From Gammaproteobacteria bacterium (GTDB taxonomy: Bacteria; Pseudomonadota; Gammaproteobacteria; Pseudomonadales; Ketobacteraceae): a stretch of 64,000 nt of DNA. Shown one piece after another: positions 24,402 to 31,409 of the stretch (its first letter is position 1; each line of letters opens with the position of its first letter). The notes under the pieces were generated by a model. It was not told where the DNA came from. It saw only the letters and a program-made list of their open reading frames with translations, and did no database searches. Made by a program: the position numbers and the translations under genes. The stretch covers positions 62,001 through 126,000 of the forward strand of contig JABLXQ010000003.1 in the NCBI GenBank assembly GCA_013178375.1, given 5' to 3'.

Positions 24402-24806
24402 ATGGTCGATAAAGTGCAGAAAACCGAGCAGGAATGGAAACAGGAACTCAGCGTCGACCAGTTTGCCGTCTGCCGGCTGGCGGGCACCGAGCGGGCCTTC
24501 ACCGGAAAATACTGGGACCACAAGGAGAAGGGCGTTTACGTTTGCGCCTGTTGCGGCACCCCCCTGTTCACCTCGGTGACCAAGTACGATTCCGGCTCCG
24601 GCTGGCCCAGCTTCTTCCAGCCGCTGCAGGCGGACGTGATCCGGGAGAACCGCGACAGCAGCCACGGCATGGTCCGCACTGAAGTCCTTTGCGGTGCCTG
24701 CGATGCCCATCTGGGACATGTGTTTCCTGACGGCCCACCCCCCACCGGACTGCGTTATTGCATCAATTCCCTGTCCCTGGACTTCCGCCCCGAAGCGGGC
24801 GCCTGA
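24402..24806 (+). CDS. msrB: Peptide-methionine (R)-S-oxide reductase MsrB
   Basis: A 134-residue MsrB of normal length. It reduces the R-epimer of methionine sulfoxide in proteins. Zinc ligands Cys48, Cys51, Cys97 and Cys100 form the two CxxC pairs, and the catalytic Cys120 lies in the signature [11 protein letters not shown]. The start ATG 24402 follows AGGA by 7 bases. It is divergent from alaA and lies upstream of a glutathione peroxidase and its regulator, an oxidative-damage group. Confidence 0.96.
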   Translation: MVDKVQKTEQEWKQELSVDQFAVCRLAGTERAFTGKYWDHKEKGVYVCACCGTPLFTSVTKYDSGSGWPSFFQPLQADVIRENRDSSHGMVRTEVLCGACDAHLGHVFPDGPPPTGLRYCINSLSLDFRPEAGA

Positions 24807-24893
24807 AGTTATTAACACAGTCGCTTTACAAACCGTTACCTTATAACCATTCATAATTTGTACGATTGTTTCTATTCCCTTAACAATTTGTGA

Positions 24894-24915
24894 GCGGCGC
24901 ATGACAGTGCGCCGC
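24894..24915 (+). terminator. Terminator-like hairpin after msrB
   Basis: A perfect 8-bp GC-rich stem (GCGGCGCA/TGCGCCGC) with a 6-base loop is followed 6 bases later by TTTT. It lies 88 bases after msrB. Confidence 0.5.
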
Positions 24916-25121
24916 CGTCATCTTTTGCACTTGTTTTGTTCACAGTAAGTGGTTGCTAGCGCGCTATCGCCTGATTTTCAGGGATAATACAGGTTGACTA
25001 ATCGTGCACCAATTAAGTGACTGATAACTGATGAAAAAGCGCCTGATCAAAAAATAATCAATTTGTTGAAAATTACGACGGCTCCCCGCTGGACGATTTT
25101 TTACAGAATGTATCAACAGAG

Positions 25122-25144
25122 TTATCCACAGAAGCTGTGGGTAA
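25122..25144. promoter_or_regulatory. Inverted pair of DnaA-box-like sequences
   Basis: TTATCCACA (25122-25130) is a perfect match to the DnaA box consensus. Five bases later TGTGGGTAA (25136-25144) is the reverse complement of TTACCCACA, one mismatch from the same consensus. The pair lies about 105 bases before the glutathione peroxidase start. Confidence 0.45.
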
Positions 25145-25248
25145 CTGATGGGTCAAACGGAAATTATATTGTGCACAACCTAAATGCCTGCTATGGTCCT
25201 TCCACCATTGTCATCAGCGCGATCATTGCCAACACAGGGAGAACGAAT

Positions 25249-25734
25249 ATGTCCGAGAACATCTACAGCTTCAGTGGCGTCACCATGCAGGGCAAGGAAG
25301 TGCCCCTGTCCGGCTTCAAGGGCAAAGTGCTGCTGGTGGTAAATACCGCCAGCAAGTGCGGCTTCACGCCCCAGTTCAAGGGGCTGGAGGAACTGCACGC
25401 GAAATACAAGGGCAAGGGCCTGGAAATCCTCGGCTTCCCCTGCAACCAGTTCGGCAAGCAGGACCCGGGTTCGAACGACGAGATCAATCAGTTCTGCGAA
25501 CTCAACTACGGTGTGACTTTCACCATGTTCCAGAAGGTGGATGTGAATGGCGATAACGCGCACCCGCTGTTCAAATATCTGAAAAAGCAGGCACCCGGCG
25601 TGCTGGGTACCGAGGCCATCAAATGGAATTTCACCAAATTTCTGGTGGATCAGAACGGCAAGGTGCTGGAACGTTACGCACCTACTGATACCCCGGAAAA
25701 AATTGAGAAGGATGTGGCGCGGTTGCTGGCCTGA
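25249..25734 (+). CDS. Glutathione peroxidase family thiol peroxidase
   Basis: A 161-residue GPx-like peroxidase, typical in length for the bacterial BtuE/Gpx type. The peroxidatic Cys37 is in [11 protein letters not shown] (Cys, not selenocysteine), with Gln71, Trp126 and Asn127 (KWNFTKF) completing the catalytic tetrad, and Cys83 as candidate resolving Cys. It reduces hydrogen or organic peroxides with glutathione or thioredoxin. GGGAG precedes the ATG by 7 bases. The MarR/OhrR-type gene follows 6 bases after its stop, the same arrangement as the Pseudomonas gpx-ospR pair. Confidence 0.93.
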   Translation: MSENIYSFSGVTMQGKEVPLSGFKGKVLLVVNTASKCGFTPQFKGLEELHAKYKGKGLEILGFPCNQFGKQDPGSNDEINQFCELNYGVTFTMFQKVDVNGDNAHPLFKYLKKQAPGVLGTEAIKWNFTKFLVDQNGKVLERYAPTDTPEKIEKDVARLLA

Positions 25735-25740
25735 TTGCGC

Positions 25741-26238
25741 ATGCAGTCCGCGGAAACCAGTCTGGATGCGCTGCTGAAGCTGGATAACCAGTTCTGCTTC
25801 GCGCTGTATGCCCTGTCGCGCCGGGTGACAGCCCTGTACCGGCCGCTGTTGCAGGAACTGGGTCTGACCTATCCCCAGTATCTGGTGATGCTGGTGTTGT
25901 GGGAAGCGCAGGGCCAGACGTCGCCGGATGAGTTTGCAGGCGTGCCGGTGAAGTTTGTGGGAGAGCGGCTGCACCTGGATACGGGCACCCTGACGCCGCT
26001 GCTGAAGCGTCTGGAAGCGTCGGGCCTGGTGTTGCGGGCGCGCGCTCAACAGGATGAGCGGGAAGTGCGGTTGCGGCTGTCTGTCGCCGGTTTGCAGTTG
26101 AAGGAAAAAGCGCGTGTGGTGCCGCTGCAACTGATATGCAACAGCGGCATTCCACCGGACCGCCTGCTGCAATTGCAGCGTGAGTTGCAGGCGTTGCTGG
26201 AAATGACGTTGCCGGACGAGAAGGCTACCAAAGGGTAG
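25741..26238 (+). CDS. Two-Cys OhrR/OspR-type MarR regulator
   Basis: A 165-residue MarR-fold repressor. The peroxide-sensing Cys19 is in the OhrR signature LDNQFCFALYALSR, and a second Cys133 (LICNSG) sits where two-Cys members have the resolving residue. The winged-helix DNA-binding region spans about 45-115. On oxidation such repressors release their operator, which raises expression of peroxidase genes. Pseudomonas OspR is encoded beside a glutathione peroxidase, so this pair probably works likewise, and autoregulation is likely. ATG 25741 is preferred over the TTG two codons earlier. The terminator overlaps its stop codon. Confidence 0.9.
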   Translation: MQSAETSLDALLKLDNQFCFALYALSRRVTALYRPLLQELGLTYPQYLVMLVLWEAQGQTSPDEFAGVPVKFVGERLHLDTGTLTPLLKRLEASGLVLRARAQQDEREVRLRLSVAGLQLKEKARVVPLQLICNSGIPPDRLLQLQRELQALLEMTLPDEKATKG

Positions 26239-26247
26239 CCTTTTTTA
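26221..26247 (+). terminator. Rho-independent terminator of the gpx-ohrR operon
   Basis: A perfect 9-bp stem AAGGCTACC/GGTAGCCTT (26221-26229, 26234-26242) with loop AAAG is followed by a T-run. The TAG stop codon of the regulator lies within the 3' arm. Confidence 0.9.
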
Positions 26248-26262
26248 TTGCTGCGGATATTG

Positions 26263-26919
26263 TCAGCGCGACAGTATTTTCGTGATGAAGGCTTTTTCCT
26301 GCTCGACCGATTGCGCGATCGACGGCCGCGCCAGGATGCGCTGCACATAGGCGGCGGACTTTGGCCAGCGTGCAGTGTCGATGTGCTCGCCGCCGTGTCC
26401 CAGGTTGACGAAGTGGGTGGCAATGGCGAGGTCGGCGATGGTGAGTCTGTCGCCCACGATGAAACCCTGCTCTGGCGCATTGGCTTCCAGATAATCCATC
26501 AGCGGTGGCATCTTGCCGGTGAGGCAGGACGCCACGTGCTGCTCGTCGCAGGGCTTGCCCAAGAACCGCATCAGCACTCGATTGCGGAAAACGCCGAAGG
26601 TCAGCACCGGTGCCAGTTCGTAATCCCCGAATTTCTCGAACCATTGCACGCGCGCGTTGAGGTAAGGGTCGGTGTAGCTGAGGGAGTTCTGCGGATACTG
26701 TGCGTCGAGATAGGCGCAGATCACACCGGAATCCGCCAGCACCCTGTCGCCGTCGCGCAGGGCGGGGATGCGGCCAAACGGGCTCAGCTCGCGGTAGTTC
26801 TGGGGCGGGCGGAACGGATCGACCTGGACCTGCTCGAATTCCAGTCCCTTTTCCACCAGAGCCGCACGCAGCTTGCGCACGAAGGGGGACAGGGAGGCGC
26901 CATACAGGGTGATGCTCAT
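26263..26919 (-). CDS. Glutathione S-transferase family protein
   Basis: A 218-residue two-domain GST. The thioredoxin-like N-terminal domain begins MSITLYGASLSPFVRKLR with a Ser in the active-site position of SPF, has the cis-Pro GRIPALRDGD and the glutathione-binding LADSGVICAYL. A helical C-terminal domain follows from about residue 88. Soluble and cytoplasmic. Substrate unknown. It is convergent with the gpx-ohrR operon, which suggests a shared theme of peroxide and electrophile defence but not cotranscription. Confidence 0.92.
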   Translation of the reverse strand: MSITLYGASLSPFVRKLRAALVEKGLEFEQVQVDPFRPPQNYRELSPFGRIPALRDGDRVLADSGVICAYLDAQYPQNSLSYTDPYLNARVQWFEKFGDYELAPVLTFGVFRNRVLMRFLGKPCDEQHVASCLTGKMPPLMDYLEANAPEQGFIVGDRLTIADLAIATHFVNLGHGGEHIDTARWPKSAAYVQRILARPSIAQSVEQEKAFITKILSR

Positions 26920-27113
26920 CGGATTTCCTCGGTTCGCAATTTGTTTTGGAGGGTTTGCAGTGTTGTCCCAGACGGGCGTGCAGCCGACAGCCGCGCTGCA
27001 ACAGCCGCTTCTGGCAAAGCCGGGGCGGTGGCAATGGGCTAAATGGACGTCGGTGGGGTGTGTAAATCGCCAGAGGAATCAATACTGCGGAAAGACCTGC
27101 AATACCGAATCGT

Positions 27114-27887
27114 TCAGAAGTATTTTTTCTTCCAGGCGTCTTTTTCTTCGAGCAGCTCGTTCAGGCCCTGATCCAGTTCGCTGGCGGTTTCAGTCGGGGC
27201 GGGAATGTTGTGCTCGAGATTCGCCACTTCCTGCTGCTCGGCAATCAGCTGTTTGACCTGTTCGATCTGGGTTTCATAGGCACCCTGCTGATTGCGCTTC
27301 TGCATTTCCGCCGCCGCTTTCTGGTAGTGATGAACGGCAAGCTTGGGTTTTTTCTGCTGGCGGGCGGTATTCCCCATCTGCAGGAAATAATTCAGGCTGG
27401 CTTCGATGAAACTGGCGTGAATGGAATTCAGGTGTCGTTGGGCCTCGGTGCCGGGAATCACTTTGTTTTGGGCCAGGCTTTCGATCACCCGGGACAATTC
27501 CTGCAGCAGGGAGCGCAGTTCGTTGGCTTCGTCGGGGCTCTTGAATGAGGGCGGCGGCAGTTGTTGCGGTACGGTCTGCAGTTCGGCTATCTGTGCTTCG
27601 CAAGATGCCAGTTTTTTGCCGAATTTTTCCTTGTCGGGCGCTAGCTCCACCAGACGGATGAAGCGCTGCTGGACCTGGTTGAGCAGTACCAGACGGATTT
27701 CCTTGCTGAGGTAGGCAGCAGGAATGAAATCCAGCAGGCGTTGCAGGCGGAAGCCCTGGTCGCTCAGGCTGGCGATGAGCAGCGTCTTTTTCCGGCGCTG
27801 GGTTTCGATCGCATGACTGACATAAAAAAGCCCGATCAGCCCCCCCAATCCGAGAACGGCGAGCACGATGATGAGCTCGATGGACAT
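27114..27887 (-). CDS. Membrane-anchored coiled-coil hypothetical protein
   Basis: A 257-residue protein with one N-terminal transmembrane helix (about 3-24, LIIVLAVLGLGGLIGLFYV) and a cytoplasmic helical domain rich in Gln, Glu and Leu, including a long coiled coil at about 160-230. No enzymatic motif is visible. Similar single-span helical proteins are conserved in Pseudomonas and relatives but I cannot name a function. It is monocistronic. Confidence 0.7.
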   Translation of the reverse strand: MSIELIIVLAVLGLGGLIGLFYVSHAIETQRRKKTLLIASLSDQGFRLQRLLDFIPAAYLSKEIRLVLLNQVQQRFIRLVELAPDKEKFGKKLASCEAQIAELQTVPQQLPPPSFKSPDEANELRSLLQELSRVIESLAQNKVIPGTEAQRHLNSIHASFIEASLNYFLQMGNTARQQKKPKLAVHHYQKAAAEMQKRNQQGAYETQIEQVKQLIAEQQEVANLEHNIPAPTETASELDQGLNELLEEKDAWKKKYF

Positions 27888-28002
27888 TGCGACGGTTTCC
27901 TTGTTGATTGCAGGAATACTGTTGCCTTAAGTGTAGTCACAAAAACGAATCCGGACGGGCAAATAGAAGGGTAGCGACAGGCGTCACGGTAATGCTGTCG
28001 CG

Positions 28003-28029
28003 GCCGGAGCGCTGGTCGTGCGCTCCGGC
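28003..28029 (-). terminator. Hairpin downstream of the DUF962 gene
   Basis: A perfect 9-bp stem (28003-28011 with 28021-28029) with a 9-base loop lies 30 bases after the DUF962 stop. No T-run follows on the minus strand, so it is a weak terminator or mRNA-end hairpin. Confidence 0.4.
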
Positions 28030-28059
28030 TGGAGGTGGAATGGTTGGGGAATCAGGTGT

Positions 28060-28368
28060 TTAAAAGCGGATCTTGCCGGTGAGGATATCTTTGTACATGA
28101 CCCAGTCACCCAGCAGGCTGTACCAGGGATAGGTGAAGGTGGCGGGCCTGTTTTTCTCGAAAAAGAAGTGGCCCACCCAGGCAAAACCGTAGCCCAGCAG
28201 GGGCAACAGCCAGACCATGGCCCAGCTGCCGGTGGCCAGTATCCAGGCCAGGGCGACAAGAACCAGAGTGCTGCCGACGAAATGCAGGCGGCGGCAGGTG
28301 AGATTGCTGTGTTCCGACAGATAGTAAGGATAGAACTGCTCGAAACTGGTGAAGGTGGGGGCGGTCAT
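28060..28368 (-). CDS. DUF962 / Mpo1-like small membrane protein
   Basis: A 102-residue protein with two hydrophobic helices (LVLVALAWILATGSWAMV and LLPLLGYGFAWVGHFFF). The His-containing blocks SEHSNLTCRRLHFVG and AWVGHFFFEKNRPATF are the hallmarks of DUF962/Mpo1. Yeast Mpo1 is an iron-dependent dioxygenase of 2-hydroxy fatty acids, so a similar fatty acid alpha-oxidation role is possible. The start at 28368 has AGGA 7 bases upstream. Confidence 0.85.
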   Translation of the reverse strand: MTAPTFTSFEQFYPYYLSEHSNLTCRRLHFVGSTLVLVALAWILATGSWAMVWLLPLLGYGFAWVGHFFFEKNRPATFTYPWYSLLGDWVMYKDILTGKIRF

Positions 28369-28474
28369 CTTGCTGTCCTCGCGCATCGGGCTGCTGTCAT
28401 AAAGACTAGCGCAGCTGGTTGGGTCTGGGTATGGCTGCGTGGGTCACGCCGGGTGACCGGGGCGGACGTGGCCG

Positions 28475-29539
28475 TCATGGCAGCGGCAGCCGGCCGATGC
28501 TGTTGCCGGTAAGAGAACCCAGATACAGATAGCCGCCCTGTTCCTGCACCGAGGTGATGAGCGGGTAACGGTTGCCATCGACATCATGCAGGCTGCGCAG
28601 CACCTTGCCGGTTTCGTCCATTTCTAGGATAAGGCCGTAACGGTCGGGTTTGGGGTGCATGAAATCCGGCAGTTTGGCCACCAGGTTTTTCAGCTCCGGG
28701 TGGGGGTGCATGTTGTCGGCCTGCGGATTGCGAGTGGTGGGCAACGCCACCCAGAAGGTGCCGCGTCCGCTGCTGGATACTCCGTCGGGAAAGCCCGGCA
28801 GGTTGTCGATGAACACATCGTGCTGGCCGGCGTTGGGGCCGCTGATCCAGTAGCGGATGATGCGGTAGCGGAAGGTTTCATTGATCAGGACGAAGTCGTT
28901 GTTCTGCGACAGCGCGATGCCGTTGGCGAAGTACAAGTCCTGCAACAGTGTGGTGGCCTCGCCGGTGGCCGGGTTGTAGCGGATCAGCCGGCCCCAGGGA
29001 CGGGCTTCCAGCATGTCGTACATGTAGTGTTTCTGGTCGTACTTGATGCTGGCATCGCTGAAATAGATCATGCCGTCGCGGGCGATTTCCAGATCGTCGG
29101 TGAAGACCAGGGGAACGCCGTCCACTTCGGTGAGCAGGTTGGTGAGGGTGCCAGTGTCCACGTCCAGGGAAAACAGCCCCTTGAAGGCGTCGCAGATGAT
29201 CAGGCGGCCATTGGCGTCCCAGTGCAGGCCCAGTGGGCGCCCGCCGGTGGTGGCGACGGTTTCCACGCTGCCGTCCTTCAGCACGCGCACGATCTTGCCG
29301 TTGGCGGTACCGCCATAGACGCGGCCCTGGCTGTCCACATCCACATCTTCCGGGCCGTCGATCTTGTCTTCGCCCAGCAACTCGGCCGCGTCCAGCAACT
29401 GGTTGGGCGCGTACACCTCGATCATCGCGGGTGCCTTGGGTGGCTGCCAGGCCGTGGCGTTGATGGGCGAGGGCAGCAGGATCAGGATGCCGATGGCAAG
29501 GGCAAGCAGGATCAGGGGAGCGAGCAGCCATTTGATCAT
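28475..29539 (-). CDS. SMP-30/gluconolactonase or strictosidine synthase-like beta-propeller protein
   Basis: A 354-residue protein with an N-terminal hydrophobic signal or anchor (ALIL-rich, about 4-24) and a beta-propeller of the SMP-30/strictosidine synthase type: GPEDVDVDSQGRVYGG, GRPLGLHWDANGRLIICD, VFTDDLEIARDGMIYFSD, and the block FANGIALSQNNDFVLINE. Family members are calcium-dependent lactonases or esterases; the physiological substrate here is unknown. ATG 29539 is the start, because longer reading frames would run into the tRNA-Glu gene. Divergent from the tRNA. Confidence 0.88.
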   Translation of the reverse strand: MIKWLLAPLILLALAIGILILLPSPINATAWQPPKAPAMIEVYAPNQLLDAAELLGEDKIDGPEDVDVDSQGRVYGGTANGKIVRVLKDGSVETVATTGGRPLGLHWDANGRLIICDAFKGLFSLDVDTGTLTNLLTEVDGVPLVFTDDLEIARDGMIYFSDASIKYDQKHYMYDMLEARPWGRLIRYNPATGEATTLLQDLYFANGIALSQNNDFVLINETFRYRIIRYWISGPNAGQHDVFIDNLPGFPDGVSSSGRGTFWVALPTTRNPQADNMHPHPELKNLVAKLPDFMHPKPDRYGLILEMDETGKVLRSLHDVDGNRYPLITSVQEQGGYLYLGSLTGNSIGRLPLP

Positions 29540-29674
29540 TGTTATCGTCGTCCGTTGGCTTGTTGGGCGTGTGAGGGAGGTCATGCTAGGGGAATCGGTG
29601 CGCAAATGAAACCTGCCGATCTGCCACCAGGTTGTTGATATGTGACAGAAAGGGGATCGTGCAGGAAAAAATTC

Positions 29675-29703
29675 TTGACGCACTTTTTGCCACTCCATAG
29701 AAT
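29675..29703 (+). promoter_or_regulatory. Sigma-70 promoter of tRNA-Glu
   Basis: TTGACG (29675-29680), a 17-base spacer and TAGAAT (29698-29703) form a near-consensus promoter, giving a start about 27 bases before the mature tRNA. Confidence 0.8.
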
Positions 29704-29737
29704 GCGCGCCTCGACACGATGTCGGCCGTTTCAATGC

Positions 29738-29813
29738 GTCCCCTTCGTCTAGTGGCCTAGGACACTGCCCTTTCACGGCAGTAACAGGGGTTCGAACCCC
29801 CTAGGGGACGCCA
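29738..29813 (+). tRNA. tRNA-Glu (anticodon TTC)
   Basis: 76 bases including an encoded CCA. The 7-bp acceptor stem GTCCCCT/AGGGGAC, the D-loop with AGTGGCCTAGGAC, the anticodon loop CTTTCAC (TTC) and the T-arm GGGGTTCGAACCCC all fold. It is a single tRNA with its own promoter and terminator. Confidence 0.97.
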
Positions 29814-29836
29814 CTATTCATATGAAAAGTCATACG

Positions 29837-29865
29837 AAAAAGCAGGCTTGATGCCTGCTTTTTTT
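29837..29865 (+). terminator. Rho-independent terminator of tRNA-Glu
   Basis: Stem GCAGGC/GCCTGC extended by A/T pairs, 5-base loop, followed by a T7 run. Confidence 0.9.
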
Positions 29866-29920
29866 GTTTGTGCTGCGGTCCGATAATCAGGGCTCTGCCC
29901 GATTCAGCTGGAGCCCGCGT

Positions 29921-30622
29921 ATGCCTTCTTCCCCTGTTCAAATCCAACCCCTGCATGACTGGACTGTCTCGCCCGCAGAAGCCCGCGCGCTGCAAAGCCG
30001 GCTGGCGCCGCTGGTTGAAGTGCAGGATCGTCTGCCCGACGTGCGTTTCATCGGTGGCGTGGATGTGGGGTTTGAGGACAATAATACGATCACCCGTGCC
30101 GCGCTGGTGGTGCTGTCGTATCCGGATCTGCAGGTGGTGGAGCGGCAGCTGGCAAAAATTCCCACGGCGTTTCCCTATGTGCCCGGCCTGCTGTCGTTCC
30201 GCGAGATGCCGGCGATTCTGCAGGCCTATTTCCGTTTGAAGCAAAAACCTGATTTGCTGTTGTGCGATGGCCAGGGTATTGCCCATCCGCGCCGGCTTGG
30301 TATCGCCAGCCATCTGGGATTGTGGCTGGATCTGCCGACTATCGGCGTCGCCAAGAAAAAACTGGTGGGGAAACATGAAGCGGTGCCCGATACAAAAGGT
30401 GCCTGGGTGCCGCTGCAGGACAAGGGTGAGACGATTGGCGCGGTGCTGCGGTCGCGGCAGGGTGTGCTGCCTTTGTATGTGTCGCCGGGGCATCGGGTGA
30501 GTCAGGCCGGCGCGGTGGACTGGGTGCTGCGTTGTCTGACGCGCTACCGTCTGCCGGAGCCGACGCGGCAGGCGCACAAGCTGGCGTCACTGGAAAAACA
30601 GTCTGTGCCGGAACAAAAGTAG
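29921..30622 (+). CDS. nfi: Endonuclease V (deoxyinosine 3' endonuclease)
   Basis: A 233-residue EndoV of usual size (E. coli 223). It cleaves the second phosphodiester bond 3' to deoxyinosine and so starts repair of deaminated adenine. Catalytic residues Asp48 (GGVDVGF), Glu95 (LLSFRE) and Asp116 (LLCDGQG) and the wedge motif PYVPG (85-89) are present. The start at 29921 (MPSSPVQIQP) has GGAG 8 bases upstream; an earlier in-frame codon lies in the tRNA terminator and is rejected. Confidence 0.96.
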   Translation: MPSSPVQIQPLHDWTVSPAEARALQSRLAPLVEVQDRLPDVRFIGGVDVGFEDNNTITRAALVVLSYPDLQVVERQLAKIPTAFPYVPGLLSFREMPAILQAYFRLKQKPDLLLCDGQGIAHPRRLGIASHLGLWLDLPTIGVAKKKLVGKHEAVPDTKGAWVPLQDKGETIGAVLRSRQGVLPLYVSPGHRVSQAGAVDWVLRCLTRYRLPEPTRQAHKLASLEKQSVPEQK

Positions 30623-30628
30623 CCGCGT

Positions 30629-31330
30629 TTACAGCAGTTCCACGAAGCGCCGCAGCAGTTCCTGATCGGCGTGGGCGGCTTCCACCTGCTGCAGCAATTG
30701 ATCCGGATCGCGCTGGTTCTTGCGCAGGGCCTCCGCGCCGGCGTGCAGGTAGGCCCGCATCACATCGGCGCTGAATTCCGGGTGAAACTGCAGGCCCCAG
30801 GTGGCGTCGCCAACGCGAAAGGCGTGATGGGATTCGTAATCGTTTCCCGCCAGCAGGACCGCTTCATCCGGCAAGCGGCTGACCCGCTGCGCATGGGTGA
30901 CCTGGGCCAGGAAGCGGGCGGGCAGGGTGCCCAGCAGGGGATCGCGCGTGCCGGCGTCGGTGAGGTGAATGGATGTGGTGCCGATCTCGCGGCCCTGCGG
31001 ATGCCAGTCCACCGCACCACCCAGCGCGTGCGCCAGCAGTTGATGTCCGTAGCAGACCCCCAGGATGGGCACCTGTCCGTGCGCCTGCGTGGCGAGCCAT
31101 TCCGCCAGCCGTTCGCTCCAGGCTTCCCGATCCGTCACCATGGCCGGCGAGCCGGTGAGGACGACGCCATCAATGTCATTACAGGCCGGCAGTGCCGTGG
31201 CTTCCACCGCATTGACCAGTTGCGTGTCGGCTGCCGTCAAACCTCGCAGAAACCAGTGTTCGAAATCGCCGAACCGGTCGCGAATGGTGGCATGGGTGGA
31301 ACCGGTCTTGATCAACAGGATTTTTTTCAT
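30629..31330 (-). CDS. Class I glutamine amidotransferase-like protein (YfeJ/GuaA-N type)
   Basis: A 233-residue stand-alone type 1 GATase. The catalytic triad is Cys93 in ILGVCYGHQLLAHALGG, His183 and Glu185 in LQFHPEFS. Such small proteins resemble the glutaminase half of GMP synthase; some cleave gamma-glutamyl compounds. No synthetase partner gene is adjacent, so the acceptor is unknown. The start at 31330 (MKKILLIKTG) is preferred to longer frames that lack homology. Convergent with nfi, divergent from the ABC exporter. Confidence 0.88.
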   Translation of the reverse strand: MKKILLIKTGSTHATIRDRFGDFEHWFLRGLTAADTQLVNAVEATALPACNDIDGVVLTGSPAMVTDREAWSERLAEWLATQAHGQVPILGVCYGHQLLAHALGGAVDWHPQGREIGTTSIHLTDAGTRDPLLGTLPARFLAQVTHAQRVSRLPDEAVLLAGNDYESHHAFRVGDATWGLQFHPEFSADVMRAYLHAGAEALRKNQRDPDQLLQQVEAAHADQELLRRFVELL

Positions 31331-31409
31331 GAGGGTGAATCGATCCGGATTGCGGGCGGATGGATTATGCTTGTCTGAAAACGTTATAACAAAAGCAACG
31401 GGAGAACAA

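Larger units (their letters stand above)
24807..25248. other. 442-bp AT-rich intergenic region before the glutathione peroxidase
   Basis: No gene is supported here. It holds a terminator-like hairpin at 24894-24915, A/T-rich stretches (about 25040-25070), an inverted pair of DnaA-box-like 9-mers at 25122-25130 and 25136-25144, and the palindrome TTGTGCACAA at 25169-25178. An eight-codon ORF at 25031-25057 has no ribosome binding site. The region should contain the gpx promoter and its regulator's operator. Confidence 0.6.

Noticed and set aside
25031..25057. Eight-codon ORF in the gpx upstream region (MKKRLIKK)
   Set aside because: No ribosome binding site and no sign of a leader peptide function.
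24807..25248. Possible chromosomal replication origin
   Set aside because: Only one perfect and one mismatched DnaA box are seen, and the flanking genes are msrB and gpx, not dnaA, dnaN or rpmH.
29540..29776. N-terminal extension of the SMP-30-like protein
   Set aside because: The longer frame reads into the tRNA-Glu gene and has no homology; the start at 29539 begins with a hydrophobic signal segment.
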